In this document: in pieces, positions 51,894 through 58,823 of the stretch
Numbering within the stretch: position 1 is the stretch's first letter
Layout of the letters: every line of letters begins with the position of its first letter
NCBI GenBank assembly: GCA_045533485.1
Contig: JAZSHX010000009.1
Span: 1-64,000 of the forward strand
Length of the DNA stretch: 64,000 nucleotides
Direction of reading: 5' to 3'
From: Scatosoma sp045533485
GTDB taxonomy: Bacteria > Bacillota > Clostridia > Christensenellales > Borkfalkiaceae
The notes under the pieces: model-generated
Told to the model about the DNA's origin: nothing
Database searches by the model: none
The model's input: the letters and a program-made list of their open reading frames with translations, nothing else
Translations under genes and position numbers: made by a program

Positions 51894-51940
51894 TATCAAG
51901 GGTTCGGCTTACGCAGGGTGTCCCATCCCCACGTAAGCCG
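51894..51940 (-). other. Candidate double-strand origin of the rolling-circle replicon
   Basis: On the minus strand the 9-bp stem CGGCTTACG/CGTAAGCCG (arms 51932-51940 and 51905-51913, 18-base loop) is followed after four bases by CTTGATA (51894-51900). CTTGATA is the nick-site core of pC194-family replicons, and the site lies just upstream of rep. Confidence 0.5.
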
Positions 51941-51967
51941 CCTTTTATGCCTTAATATCGTACCCCC

Positions 51968-52255
51968 TTATTCGAAATCTGCAGGGGTGTACGGCGTTGC
52001 TTTTACGACCTTAAAGCCCGTCAAAGCTTCTCTGCGCGCCATTGCATCGTATTCGATTTGCGGTTCCACAATCGTCCCCACTCTCAAATCACTGCCTACC
52101 GTGCTGTCCAGCTCCGTAAAGTAGGACATCACGCCGCCACGTTGAAAACCTGCCGCATCCTTAAAGGGCGGCACGAAGAAATCAACCTTACGGTAGTCTT
52201 GGTTCTTCTTGTTGCTGTGCAATTTCATAACACCTAAAAAAATCGCCTTCTTCAT
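51968..52255 (-). CDS. Small candidate single-stranded DNA-binding protein (95 aa)
   Basis: Not assigned to a family with certainty. The sequence alternates strands typical of a small OB-like barrel (AIFLGVMKLHSNKKN, YRKVDFFVPPFKD, GVMSYFTELDSTVGSDLRVG, IVEPQIEYD). Size and its place directly upstream of rep resemble the helix-destabilising (gene V-like) proteins of filamentous phages. It is unrelated in sequence to the host Ssb. ATG with AAAGGAG. Confidence 0.45.
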   Translation of the reverse strand: MKKAIFLGVMKLHSNKKNQDYRKVDFFVPPFKDAAGFQRGGVMSYFTELDSTVGSDLRVGTIVEPQIEYDAMARREALTGFKVVKATPYTPADFE

Positions 52256-52398
52256 TAAACTCCTTTGCCTACTTGCACGACGGCCCAGTAGGACTTACTT
52301 AAAATTTTTATAACATCTTTTCAAATGTTCTGGGGTGGGACTTACGGCGCCCACTATACCGTTGTAAAAAAAATACTTATAGGAGATAACACACGCTC

Positions 52399-53724
52399 TT
52401 AAAGCTCTTTTGCATGATTTGTAAGCCATTTGATAATTCCGCTTACACCGCCCTGGGCTGCGCTGTCGTAGCTTGTACGCTCTTCGTCAATAATCGCATA
52501 ACGCAGCAATCGAAAAGCACGCCACGGCGAACCTTTCTCACAATAATTTTGACGCCATTCCGCACATTCTTCCACGATAAGCGCCGCACCGTTCTCAAAA
52601 TTATATCTATAAAACGTCTTGTCGACGTCCGGAACGCTTATCCAAACGCCCCAAGAACGGTAATTTTCCAGCCACTTCTTGCGCTCCGCTTCGTTCTTCA
52701 ACGTCAGCTTTCCGCCGGCCGGTTCGCCCGATGGGGACGTTAAACGCCCGAATTTGTATCCAACAAGCTCCATTTGCAGCGTTGTATATTCTTCACGCGA
52801 TACGCAGGCCCTTGGATCATCAAAATCCAACACGCCTTTCACTACGTCACAAAAATGCTCCCACTGCTCCTGCTTTTCTTTCGGCGCATTGTCTTTCAAC
52901 AGCTCGATTTGCCGCAGCATACCGTCCTTTATCGCTTCGAAGGTGTAACTGTTCCCTTCACAGGTCACAACGTCACGCTCGTCTTCGCCGTCAAATTCGT
53001 CTTGATCAATGTCAAAATCCGACTGATCAGAGTCATTTTCCGATGGGGACCGCGCGGTCCCCGTCTTTACCGGCACAAAATTTAACCGATTTTTCTTCTC
53101 ATTTGCACGTTCTTTTTCTTCATCGTGCATTTGTTTCCATACGATTAAATCGTTTTCAACCGTCGTACCGGCTTTCGGCGTATGTTTTTTATAAAGCTGG
53201 CCTAAGCGCGCTATGTTGCGCGTACTGATTTGCGGCGTAATACGCTGACGGTACTCTTCCGCCACTGACAGCATTTCCGTCAACTGACGATAGCTATACC
53301 CGGCATACAGCACGTTCACGTGTACGTCGCCGCGTTCTTCATCTATTTGCTCATACACACAAAAATTTTCTGCGACCTTAACCATACGCTGCGCCGTTTT
53401 TTTCTTAACCCCGAACACGTCTTGCACGAACTTATAAAACGACGTGTACCCTTGCGCCACATTATGATTGTAACTGTCCGTCTTCTTGCATATGTACGTG
53501 TATAGGCCTGTTTCTTGGATTTCTTTCAAAATCCATCCAAACGTGATACAACGTTGTTTTACGTCTTCCTGCAACGCATTTACCGTCGACCGTAATACGT
53601 TAAAACGGTCAAACGCTTGCGACGCAATATCCTTGTTACAACGCATTACGTAACCGCTCGTAGGGTCCTGAAACCAATGCGCAGGCATAAATTCCCCACG
53701 CTGCACTTCTAACAACTCTTCCAT
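52399..53724 (-). CDS. Element-encoded DNA-binding replication/regulatory protein (441 aa)
   Basis: The N-terminal 190 residues resemble a group common on plasmids and integrative elements of Clostridia: GWILKEIQETGLYTYICKKT, GYTSFYKFVQDVFGVKKKTA, with a helix-turn-helix-like MVKVAENF, YSYRQLTEMLSVAEEYRQ and TRNIARLGQLY. A middle stretch is acidic (SENDSDQSDFDIDQDEFDGE near 235). The C-terminal part is mixed and ends VSGIIKWLTNHAKEL. Probably involved in replication or its control. AGGAG site present; its leader resembles that of the 140-aa gene upstream. Confidence 0.55.
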   Translation of the reverse strand: MEELLEVQRGEFMPAHWFQDPTSGYVMRCNKDIASQAFDRFNVLRSTVNALQEDVKQRCITFGWILKEIQETGLYTYICKKTDSYNHNVAQGYTSFYKFVQDVFGVKKKTAQRMVKVAENFCVYEQIDEERGDVHVNVLYAGYSYRQLTEMLSVAEEYRQRITPQISTRNIARLGQLYKKHTPKAGTTVENDLIVWKQMHDEEKERANEKKNRLNFVPVKTGTARSPSENDSDQSDFDIDQDEFDGEDERDVVTCEGNSYTFEAIKDGMLRQIELLKDNAPKEKQEQWEHFCDVVKGVLDFDDPRACVSREEYTTLQMELVGYKFGRLTSPSGEPAGGKLTLKNEAERKKWLENYRSWGVWISVPDVDKTFYRYNFENGAALIVEECAEWRQNYCEKGSPWRAFRLLRYAIIDEERTSYDSAAQGGVSGIIKWLTNHAKEL

Positions 53725-53756
53725 AATTCAACTTTTCTCCTATATTTTTTCACCAG

Positions 53757-53951
53757 TTAATCATACTGATGTTTTATCCGTTCTTTCAATTCTCGGTCCG
53801 CTTTTTCCCATTCCTTTGGAATACGCATTTCCCTGTCCAACAACAAACCGCCTTGGATAATCCCGGCTATCGCTAATATCGTTAAAAAACATAACGCAAG
53901 ACAAATACAAACCATAACCACTAATACCTGCAATAACACTGTTAATTCCAT
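53757..53951 (-). CDS. 64-residue membrane protein
   Basis: One long hydrophobic segment (residues about 4-36, LLQVLVVMVCICLALCFLTI onward) is followed by a charged amphipathic helix (REMRIPKEWEKADRELKERI). Family unknown. A role as coat-like or assembly membrane protein is possible in this context, but pVIII-type proteins usually carry the acidic part before the helix. ATG with an AGGGG site, directly after the structured tract. Confidence 0.5.
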   Translation of the reverse strand: MELTVLLQVLVVMVCICLALCFLTILAIAGIIQGGLLLDREMRIPKEWEKADRELKERIKHQYD

Positions 53952-53979
53952 TTCTTTACCCCTGTAAATGTATTTCCCC

Positions 53980-54265
53980 CTGTGTGCGGCGCACCCACTT
54001 CAGAGCGCGCCTTTACAAGGGATGAATCGTTCCCCAGTGGAATTGAACCACCGTCAACCGTCGTTTAGATCCATCGGGAACATGTTCCGGGGATATAGAG
54101 AAAATGCATAAAAGTTATATCCCCGTTTATATAAAAGTCCTGCCGCATAGGACCTTTTTTCCAACCTTTTCACTGTTCCCCACCATCCAAGTAGGGAACA
54201 GCTTGGAAAAGTTGATTGCCCTTTGGCGGAGTTACACCGCCTATACTCGATAAGGGCATATATCG
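53980..54265. other. Structured non-coding tract with a run of hairpins
   Basis: Consecutive stems: a tRNA-like fold at 54029-54081; CGGGGATATA/TATATCCCCG (54088-54125); GTCCT/AGGAC with six T (54137-54160); CTGTTCCC/GGGAACAG (54173-54201); TGCCCTT/AAGGGCA enclosing GGCGG/CCGCC (54217-54258). The 12-bp palindrome GGAACATGTTCC at 54077-54088 overlaps two of them, so some folds exclude each other. A 39-codon minus-strand ORF (54054-54173, GTG start) is also open but doubtful. Confidence 0.6.
54029..54081 (-). ncRNA. tRNA-like hairpin pair (53 nt)
   Basis: On the minus strand GTTCCC and GGGAAC form an acceptor-like stem. Inside is a perfect T-arm-like hairpin, GGTGG-TTCAATT-CCAC, whose loop fits the T-loop consensus. 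D and anticodon arms are missing or reduced to about 20 bases, so it is not a normal tRNA. Confidence 0.4.
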
Positions 54266-54268
54266 GCG

Positions 54269-54451
54269 TTATTGCCGACGTTTATCCAACTGCGCATCGA
54301 AACCGTTATAAAACGATTTTCTCTCCGCAGCCGTCATTTTGCTTGTTACCTTCTTTATTTCCTTAGTCCGGCCAAAACCGATGCTGGCACCTACGCCAAT
54401 ATAAAACGCTTTCTTTTCAGCTGCGCTGTATTGCTTACCTTGTTTTGCCAT
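54269..54451 (-). CDS. Small basic protein of the MAK-YS type (60 aa), paralogue of 55479-55664
   Basis: MAKQGKQYSAAEKKAFYIGV and later KMTAAERKSFYNGFDAQ. The pattern K-x-YSxxxKxAxYxGxG...SFxxGF is shared with the 61-aa protein at 55479-55664, so the two are paralogues. Very basic, no Cys, no membrane span; a DNA- or RNA-binding or capsid-internal role would fit but is unproven. ATG 54451 has AAAGGAG and overlaps the previous gene by 17 bases. Confidence 0.6.
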   Translation of the reverse strand: MAKQGKQYSAAEKKAFYIGVGASIGFGRTKEIKKVTSKMTAAERKSFYNGFDAQLDKRRQ

Positions 54452-54647
54452 AACGCTCCTTTGCGTATGCAACCGCATCCGCATATTTATTTACACAACA
54501 CAAAACCTTGCTTTTTAACATAACAAAATAAAAGCTTTTACCGTCTCGTTTTAACGAATAAATCTTATAAGGTCCGATGGTATTTAACTGCCTGGACATG
54601 CCATTATACGGCAAAGTATAATTCGCGCTGTTCATTATAACGCCCAT
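54435..54647 (-). CDS. Hypothetical 70-aa element protein
   Basis: No family recognised. The sequence has a short beta-rich core (YKIYSLKRDGKSFYFVMLKS, VLCCVNKYADAVAYAKERYG) without membrane span. It starts at ATG 54647 with an AAGGTGG site lying on the end of the upstream gene; a second ATG follows four codons later. It is overlapped at its 3' end by the 60-aa gene. Packing suggests a real gene. Confidence 0.5.
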   Translation of the reverse strand: MGVIMNSANYTLPYNGMSRQLNTIGPYKIYSLKRDGKSFYFVMLKSKVLCCVNKYADAVAYAKERYGKTR

Positions 54648-54656
54648 ATTTCCACC

Positions 54657-55079
54657 TTATCCAATACGGCGCAACATGCCGTAATGCTTGATTAGCATCA
54701 CACCACCAAATTCAGAACACTTTTCGTTGCTTACGTTCCAAACGTAAGCCTGGACAAAATAATGCCCTTCCTTCGTCTTCCTTACCGTTTGCACCGGCCA
54801 ATCTTCCGGGTACTTCGATACGTATAAAAACGAATAGCATTCCCCAAACGACGTAATCTCATGCGTTACGTAGTAAATCAAAATACCGTACTCGCGTTGC
54901 AGCTCTTCGATTTTCGCACTGATTGCAGGATTATCACAAAAATTTGGATAAAACCTGCGCGGAAAATGCAACGGGTCGTTTATCACTGCATCACGAATAA
55001 CGTACGATAAATCTAAATCGTCCATCAGCTCCGCCGCTTTCGCCACTTGTCCTTGCTTAAAAATTACTTTGCCTTCCAT
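54657..55079 (-). CDS. Hypothetical 140-aa element protein
   Basis: No family recognised. Soluble, mixed alpha/beta, with a few Cys and many aromatic residues (FPRRFYPNFCDN, GILIYYVTHEI, GHYFVQAYVWNV). The ATG has AGGAG. Its leader, TATAGGAGAA..GTTGA..TATGGAA, is nearly the same as that of the 441-aa gene, suggesting copied expression signals. Confidence 0.55.
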   Translation of the reverse strand: MEGKVIFKQGQVAKAAELMDDLDLSYVIRDAVINDPLHFPRRFYPNFCDNPAISAKIEELQREYGILIYYVTHEITSFGECYSFLYVSKYPEDWPVQTVRKTKEGHYFVQAYVWNVSNEKCSEFGGVMLIKHYGMLRRIG

Positions 55080-55478
55080 AAATCAACTTCTCCTATAAAT
55101 TTTATTTTTGCCGCAGGATGGGTGCTGCCCCCACCATCGAATACCGTTTTATCTACTTAAACTACTGCAACATATTTGACAGAAAGACTTTTGTCGATTG
55201 CCTACATTCCGCCGGCAGTCTAACGGCTACCTTTTATCTTGCTTGTCCTGCACCCGGCAGGGGCTCAATACGCGTAGTTGTTCCGTGTAGCCCGACCCAA
55301 TTGTGTCTTTTTTATGTGGCTTAAACTGTCAAATTGCATTTACTTCTTTCTTGCAGGGGGCAGAGAAAAATCTCATTAAATCATTCCTGTTGCGGTTTGG
55401 TAAACCTCACTATTGATTTTCTCAGCGCCCCCTTCAATCGTCACGGGTTAAATCCTGCCGTGAACTTATTTTTCGTTA
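55080..55478. other. Second structured non-coding tract
   Basis: No convincing gene in about 400 bases. It holds GATGGGTG/CACCATC near 55107-55129, CCTGC/GCAGG near 55247-55262, a 77-base hairpin at 55356-55432 and TCACGG/CCGTGA near 55440-55462. A single-strand origin, packaging signal or regulatory RNA are possible roles. Confidence 0.5.
55356..55432. other. Large hairpin (77 nt) in the second structured tract
   Basis: GGGGGC (55356-55361) pairs with GCCCCC (55427-55432). The stem continues with GAGAAAAATC against GATTTTCTC with one bulge, and the apex holds the small hairpin GGTTT/AAACC. Confidence 0.6.
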
Positions 55479-55664
55479 TCATTTCCCCTTCTTAAGCGAA
55501 GGATATCCATCGACAACAACTTTTACAGAAGCAAAACCTTCTCTAAACGATTGCTTATTCTTCGGGTTCTTAAAAGGGATCTCTTTTTTTTCATAACCGG
55601 CTCTATAACCTTGTCCCGAATAATAAGCTCTTTTTTGCCCCGCAGAATACTTACCTTTTGCCAT
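55479..55664 (-). CDS. Small basic protein of the MAK-YS type (61 aa), paralogue of 54269-54451
   Basis: MAKGKYSAGQKRAYYSGQGY opens the protein, with NPKNKQSFREGF further on: the same YSxxxKxAxYxGxG...SFxxGF pattern as the 60-aa protein. Strongly basic. ATG 55664 has AAAAGGAG; a longer frame reaching 55742 would start inside the promoter and is rejected. First gene of the leftward set, controlled by the promoter with XRE operators. Confidence 0.62.
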   Translation of the reverse strand: MAKGKYSAGQKRAYYSGQGYRAGYEKKEIPFKNPKNKQSFREGFASVKVVVDGYPSLKKGK

Positions 55665-55688
55665 AACATTTCTCCTTTTATTGTTTTT

Positions 55689-55764
55689 AGACATATTTGT
55701 CTTATTTGTTATAATTATAACAGTCACTTTTGTCTTTGTCAAGCATTTTGAGACAAAAAAGTCT
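55689..55764. promoter_or_regulatory. Divergent control region with AGAC-N6-GTCT operators
   Basis: The leftward promoter is TTGACA (55737-55742) and TATAAT (55714-55719), 17-bp spacing. AGACATATTTGTCT (55689-55702) lies in its leader, and AGACAAAAAAGTCT (55751-55764) lies upstream, just before the repressor gene. Both are AGAC-N6-GTCT palindromes. Confidence 0.75.
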
Positions 55765-55786
55765 AAAATATTTTTTGAGGTGTAAT

Positions 55787-56137
55787 ATGAGATTAAAAGA
55801 ACTTAGAGAAGAAAAAGGACTTACGCAAGCCGAAGTAGCAAAAGCTATAGGCACAAGCCAACGAAATGTCGGTAGATGGGAAAACCAAGAAAACGAGCCA
55901 ACAACAAGTTCAATAATTGCACTTGCAAACTACTTCGAATGCACAACAGATTATCTAACTGGAAGATCCGACGATTTTGGCGCAGTTAGTATAAAAAAAA
56001 CTCCCCCTACGTTAACGCAGGAAGAAGAAAAACTGTTAAACGAATTTCGAACGTTGCAACGTGGCGAACGTGCACAAATTTTAGAATACGTTGAATACGT
56101 CGCTCAACGACGCGGCAACAAAAATAAAAACGCTTAA
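55787..56137 (+). CDS. XRE-family repressor of the element
   Basis: 116 residues. An N-terminal Cro/CI-type helix-turn-helix (MRLKELREEKGLTQAEVAKA, then TSQRNVGRWENQENEPT) is followed by FECTTDYLTGRSDD, typical of short XRE repressors of prophages and integrative elements, and a helical C-terminus for dimer formation. ATG 55787 has a TGAGGTG site. It is divergent from the leftward genes, with paired palindromes on both sides of the control region, so it probably keeps the element silent. Confidence 0.85.
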   Translation: MRLKELREEKGLTQAEVAKAIGTSQRNVGRWENQENEPTTSSIIALANYFECTTDYLTGRSDDFGAVSIKKTPPTLTQEEEKLLNEFRTLQRGERAQILEYVEYVAQRRGNKNKNA

Positions 56138-56156
56138 GGAGCCTACCAACTTTACA

Positions 56157-56951
56157 ATGCTACATACACTATTAGCAACAATAAGAACACGACTTGCAAA
56201 CTGTTTTGATGACCCAGTTTCTTTCATATCTACACTGCTTTTTATCTTTGGCATCACATTATTAGCCGGTGTTTTTATATATGAACTTTTACACAAAAAA
56301 TCTAAACGTACAGAAAACGGCGAAATAAAACTACCCCAACCAAAAAAAACTGTCACTAATATTCAAAAGGATAACATTATGTTTTGTAAAAAATGCGGAA
56401 AGCAAATTGATAACGACTCCACATTTTGTCAATATTGTGGCTCAAAACAAGCAATAAGTACACCAACGGATCAACCTTTCAAAAATGAAACTATCGAACA
56501 AACGCAATCAAGTGGAATAGCTACTTTTTTCATTGTTACAATTATAATAATTCTTATTGCTTTTTGTGCAATATTTTGCATACAACAAATAAAAGAAAAC
56601 AACTCAAGCAAAAACAATTCTACGCAAAGTTCACAAAAATCTGAAAACAAAATATTTTCGAGAAATGCAAAAAACTCTGACATTTACATTGACGCTGAAT
56701 ACAGTTTTCCTGTATCAATCAATTTAATTATTCGTCCTTACAAAGATATTGATAATTTAGAAATAACAATTGAATATCTTAACAAAGCTGGAGAAACCAT
56801 TAAAATACAACAGAAGACCATCGGAAACGTTAAAGAAGGTCAAGAATACCGCATTCAAATAAATTTATCAGACTTTTCATTTTCACAAATTTGGAATATG
56901 GAAAGTTGCGCATTTACAGTAAGCAATGGCACAGTAAAACTGTTAGATTAA
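56157..56951 (+). CDS. Zinc-ribbon membrane protein (264 aa), start uncertain
   Basis: A membrane helix (FISTLLFIFGITLLAGVFIY), then the zinc ribbon MFCKKCGKQIDNDSTFCQYC, a second helix (IATFFIVTIIIILIAFCAIF) and a C-terminal beta-rich domain of about 110 residues. Proteins of this type usually begin at the ribbon; ATG 56379 there has AAAGGAT eight bases before, whereas ATG 56157 has AAGGAG too far away. Two products from one frame are possible. The region is distinctly A+T-rich against its neighbours, pointing to separate acquisition. Function unknown. Confidence 0.55.
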   Translation: MLHTLLATIRTRLANCFDDPVSFISTLLFIFGITLLAGVFIYELLHKKSKRTENGEIKLPQPKKTVTNIQKDNIMFCKKCGKQIDNDSTFCQYCGSKQAISTPTDQPFKNETIEQTQSSGIATFFIVTIIIILIAFCAIFCIQQIKENNSSKNNSTQSSQKSENKIFSRNAKNSDIYIDAEYSFPVSINLIIRPYKDIDNLEITIEYLNKAGETIKIQQKTIGNVKEGQEYRIQINLSDFSFSQIWNMESCAFTVSNGTVKLLD

Positions 56952-57010
56952 GTACACAAAAACTTTCTTACGGAATTTATACTCAATAAATTACCGTAAC
57001 GTTTCTTTTG

Positions 57011-57068
57011 TTGAAAACGGGCCATTTTAAGGTACAATTTTCCTATCAAACACATAGGAGATTGTACC
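57011..57068 (+). promoter_or_regulatory. Integrase promoter overlapping a ribosome-site-hiding hairpin
   Basis: TTGAAA (57011-57016) and TACAAT (57033-57038), spacing 16. GGTACAAT (57031-57038) pairs with ATTGTACC (57061-57068) and CCTAT (57042-57046) with ATAGG (57054-57058), enclosing AGGAG next to the ATG at 57069. Confidence 0.65.
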
Positions 57069-58301
57069 ATGGACAAGTACTTAGAAGAACTTTTTAACCA
57101 AATGCATGATTTGTGCCACCGTATCCAAGGATACGTAGACGCAAAACGCGACCTTAAACCCAACCTTCGTTTTGTCGAAGACGACGAACCGAAGGTTATT
57201 TTATTCCCAGGGGGTGAAAAAACAAAAAAAACCGACGTTGGGGAAACGTCGGATATAGAACAGGGCTTTGTTTATTTTACTGAACAGGAGATTGAACAAA
57301 TGTCTATCACTTTACAAAAAATTTTTATTGTCAACAAAAACCGTTGCCACGCGCGTAAAATACCTTCCGGGAACGGATATACTTACGAGCTGCGCTTTCG
57401 CAAGGACGGTTACAACATTTCCGCCTGCGGAAAGACCATCCAACTGGCAAAAGCAAACATGCTGCGTAAACTGCGCAAGGCAAAACCTACCGTTAAACAA
57501 AACAACGCAAGCTTCCCGGATACGTTCCACTCTTTCGCCATGTACTACTTTGAAGAATTTAGGAAAGAGCGTATTACGCCAATGACGTATTACCAGGATA
57601 TGCAGCGTTACAAACGGCACCTGCAACCGCATTTTGGCGAAACAAAGCTTAAAAATATTACGCCCTTCGATTGCAAACAGCTTGTTGACGCCATCAAACA
57701 ACAAGGTAAAAGCAAAACCGCAAATGAAGTGTATTCCATGATGTCTATCATTTTTAAAGGCGCCATCCGGCACAACATCATCCAGCAGAACCCGTTGCTT
57801 ATCGTTCCGCCGGTGCATCATGATAGAAAAAACGGTACGGCGCTTTCCAGGGATGAAGAACAAATTTTGCTTGACGGTTTAAGCGAACCAAAATTCAAAG
57901 CAGCCGCGGCGCTGGTGCTTTACTGCGGACTGCGGCCAAACGAACTTGAAACAGCTAAAATCGAAGGCCCGTTTATTGTGGCGCGAAATTCTAAACGAAA
58001 GAACGGAAAAATCGAATACAAAAAAATTCCTATCATTGACCGGCTTAAACCGTTTATTACGGACGGACTGCCTAAGCTCAAAACCGTCGAATCGTTATAT
58101 CGGCGCGTAAAGAGAATTTTGCCAAATCATAAGCTTTACGATTTGCGCACCACCTTCTATACCCGGTGCGATGAGCTGGGCGTTGCCGTTCCTGCGCGTG
58201 ACGCCTACGTGGGCCACAGCGCGGGCGCGCTAACCAACGCATACCGGGATTTATCGGATACTTACCTTCTTGAAGAAGGTACAAAGCTAAACCAATGGTA
58301 A
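57069..58301 (+). CDS. int: Tyrosine recombinase (integrase) of the element
   Basis: 410 residues. An N-terminal arm-binding-like part (about 90-140), a core-binding domain (SFAMYYFEEFRKERITPMTY) and a catalytic domain: Arg289 in YCGLRPNEL, box II YDLR at 357-360 with Tyr in place of the usual His, GHSAGA with His383, and the nucleophile Tyr at 392 or 399 (NAYRDLSDTYL). The first 80 residues are extra. It would integrate the element at the tRNA-Arg 3' end, 99 bases away. Confidence 0.88.
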   Translation: MDKYLEELFNQMHDLCHRIQGYVDAKRDLKPNLRFVEDDEPKVILFPGGEKTKKTDVGETSDIEQGFVYFTEQEIEQMSITLQKIFIVNKNRCHARKIPSGNGYTYELRFRKDGYNISACGKTIQLAKANMLRKLRKAKPTVKQNNASFPDTFHSFAMYYFEEFRKERITPMTYYQDMQRYKRHLQPHFGETKLKNITPFDCKQLVDAIKQQGKSKTANEVYSMMSIIFKGAIRHNIIQQNPLLIVPPVHHDRKNGTALSRDEEQILLDGLSEPKFKAAAALVLYCGLRPNELETAKIEGPFIVARNSKRKNGKIEYKKIPIIDRLKPFITDGLPKLKTVESLYRRVKRILPNHKLYDLRTTFYTRCDELGVAVPARDAYVGHSAGALTNAYRDLSDTYLLEEGTKLNQW

Positions 58302-58399
58302 AATTCCCCAAAAATTCCCCAAAAAGTCGTATGCTATGACGAAGAAAACATGAAAAAACGAGCGTTTTTCAACGTTTTTTCGTCAAAAAATGCCCGTTT

Positions 58400-58476
<77 letters not shown>

Positions 58477-58506
58477 GTATATTTAGTTTTTATTTCGTCG
58501 GTCTAC

Positions 58507-58661
58507 CGTAGACCGTTCTCGCACAATGTACGGTTTGCATTGTGCTCGGTCACCGTTCGCGCCGACACATGCGCTCACTCTTCTCGTCCCTAAAAAGCAT
58601 TATCAATGCTTTTCTTTACGGGCAACTCGTCGCTCTATCCAATTGAGCTATGGATGCGTAT
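58507..58661 (-). pseudogene. Partial duplicate of tRNA-Arg (5' half)
   Basis: The 31 bases at 58631-58661 repeat 58450-58480 exactly (tRNA 5' half plus four flanking bases). A further 10-base match to the anticodon arm (CCGTAGACCG at 58507-58516) lies on the far side of a 114-base insert, so the copy looks like a broken tRNA. In 58477-58823 no protein gene is seen. Confidence 0.6.
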
Positions 58662-58776
58662 GCAATTTATGCGCTTTTCATCAAAGTGCTTATATAGTAT
58701 AAATTGTTTTTGCGGTTTTGTCAACTGTTTTTATGCGGTTTTCATTGAAAACTGACATTTTCTTAAAAAAGTTTTT

Positions 58777-58815
58777 ACACGTCGCCAAACACACCGTTTG
58801 GCGACGTGTATACGT
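58777..58815 (-). terminator. Intrinsic terminator of the glucokinase gene
   Basis: The perfect 14-bp stem ACACGTCGCCAAAC/GTTTGGCGACGTGT at 58777-58809 is followed by a T run on the minus strand. Confidence 0.88.
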
Positions 58816-58823
58816 ACTTACAA

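Noticed and set aside
54054..54173. 39-codon minus-strand ORF with GTG start in the structured tract
   Set aside because: It coincides with the hairpins, has only a weak ribosome site and ends within the tRNA-like fold; kept only as a possibility in the tract description.
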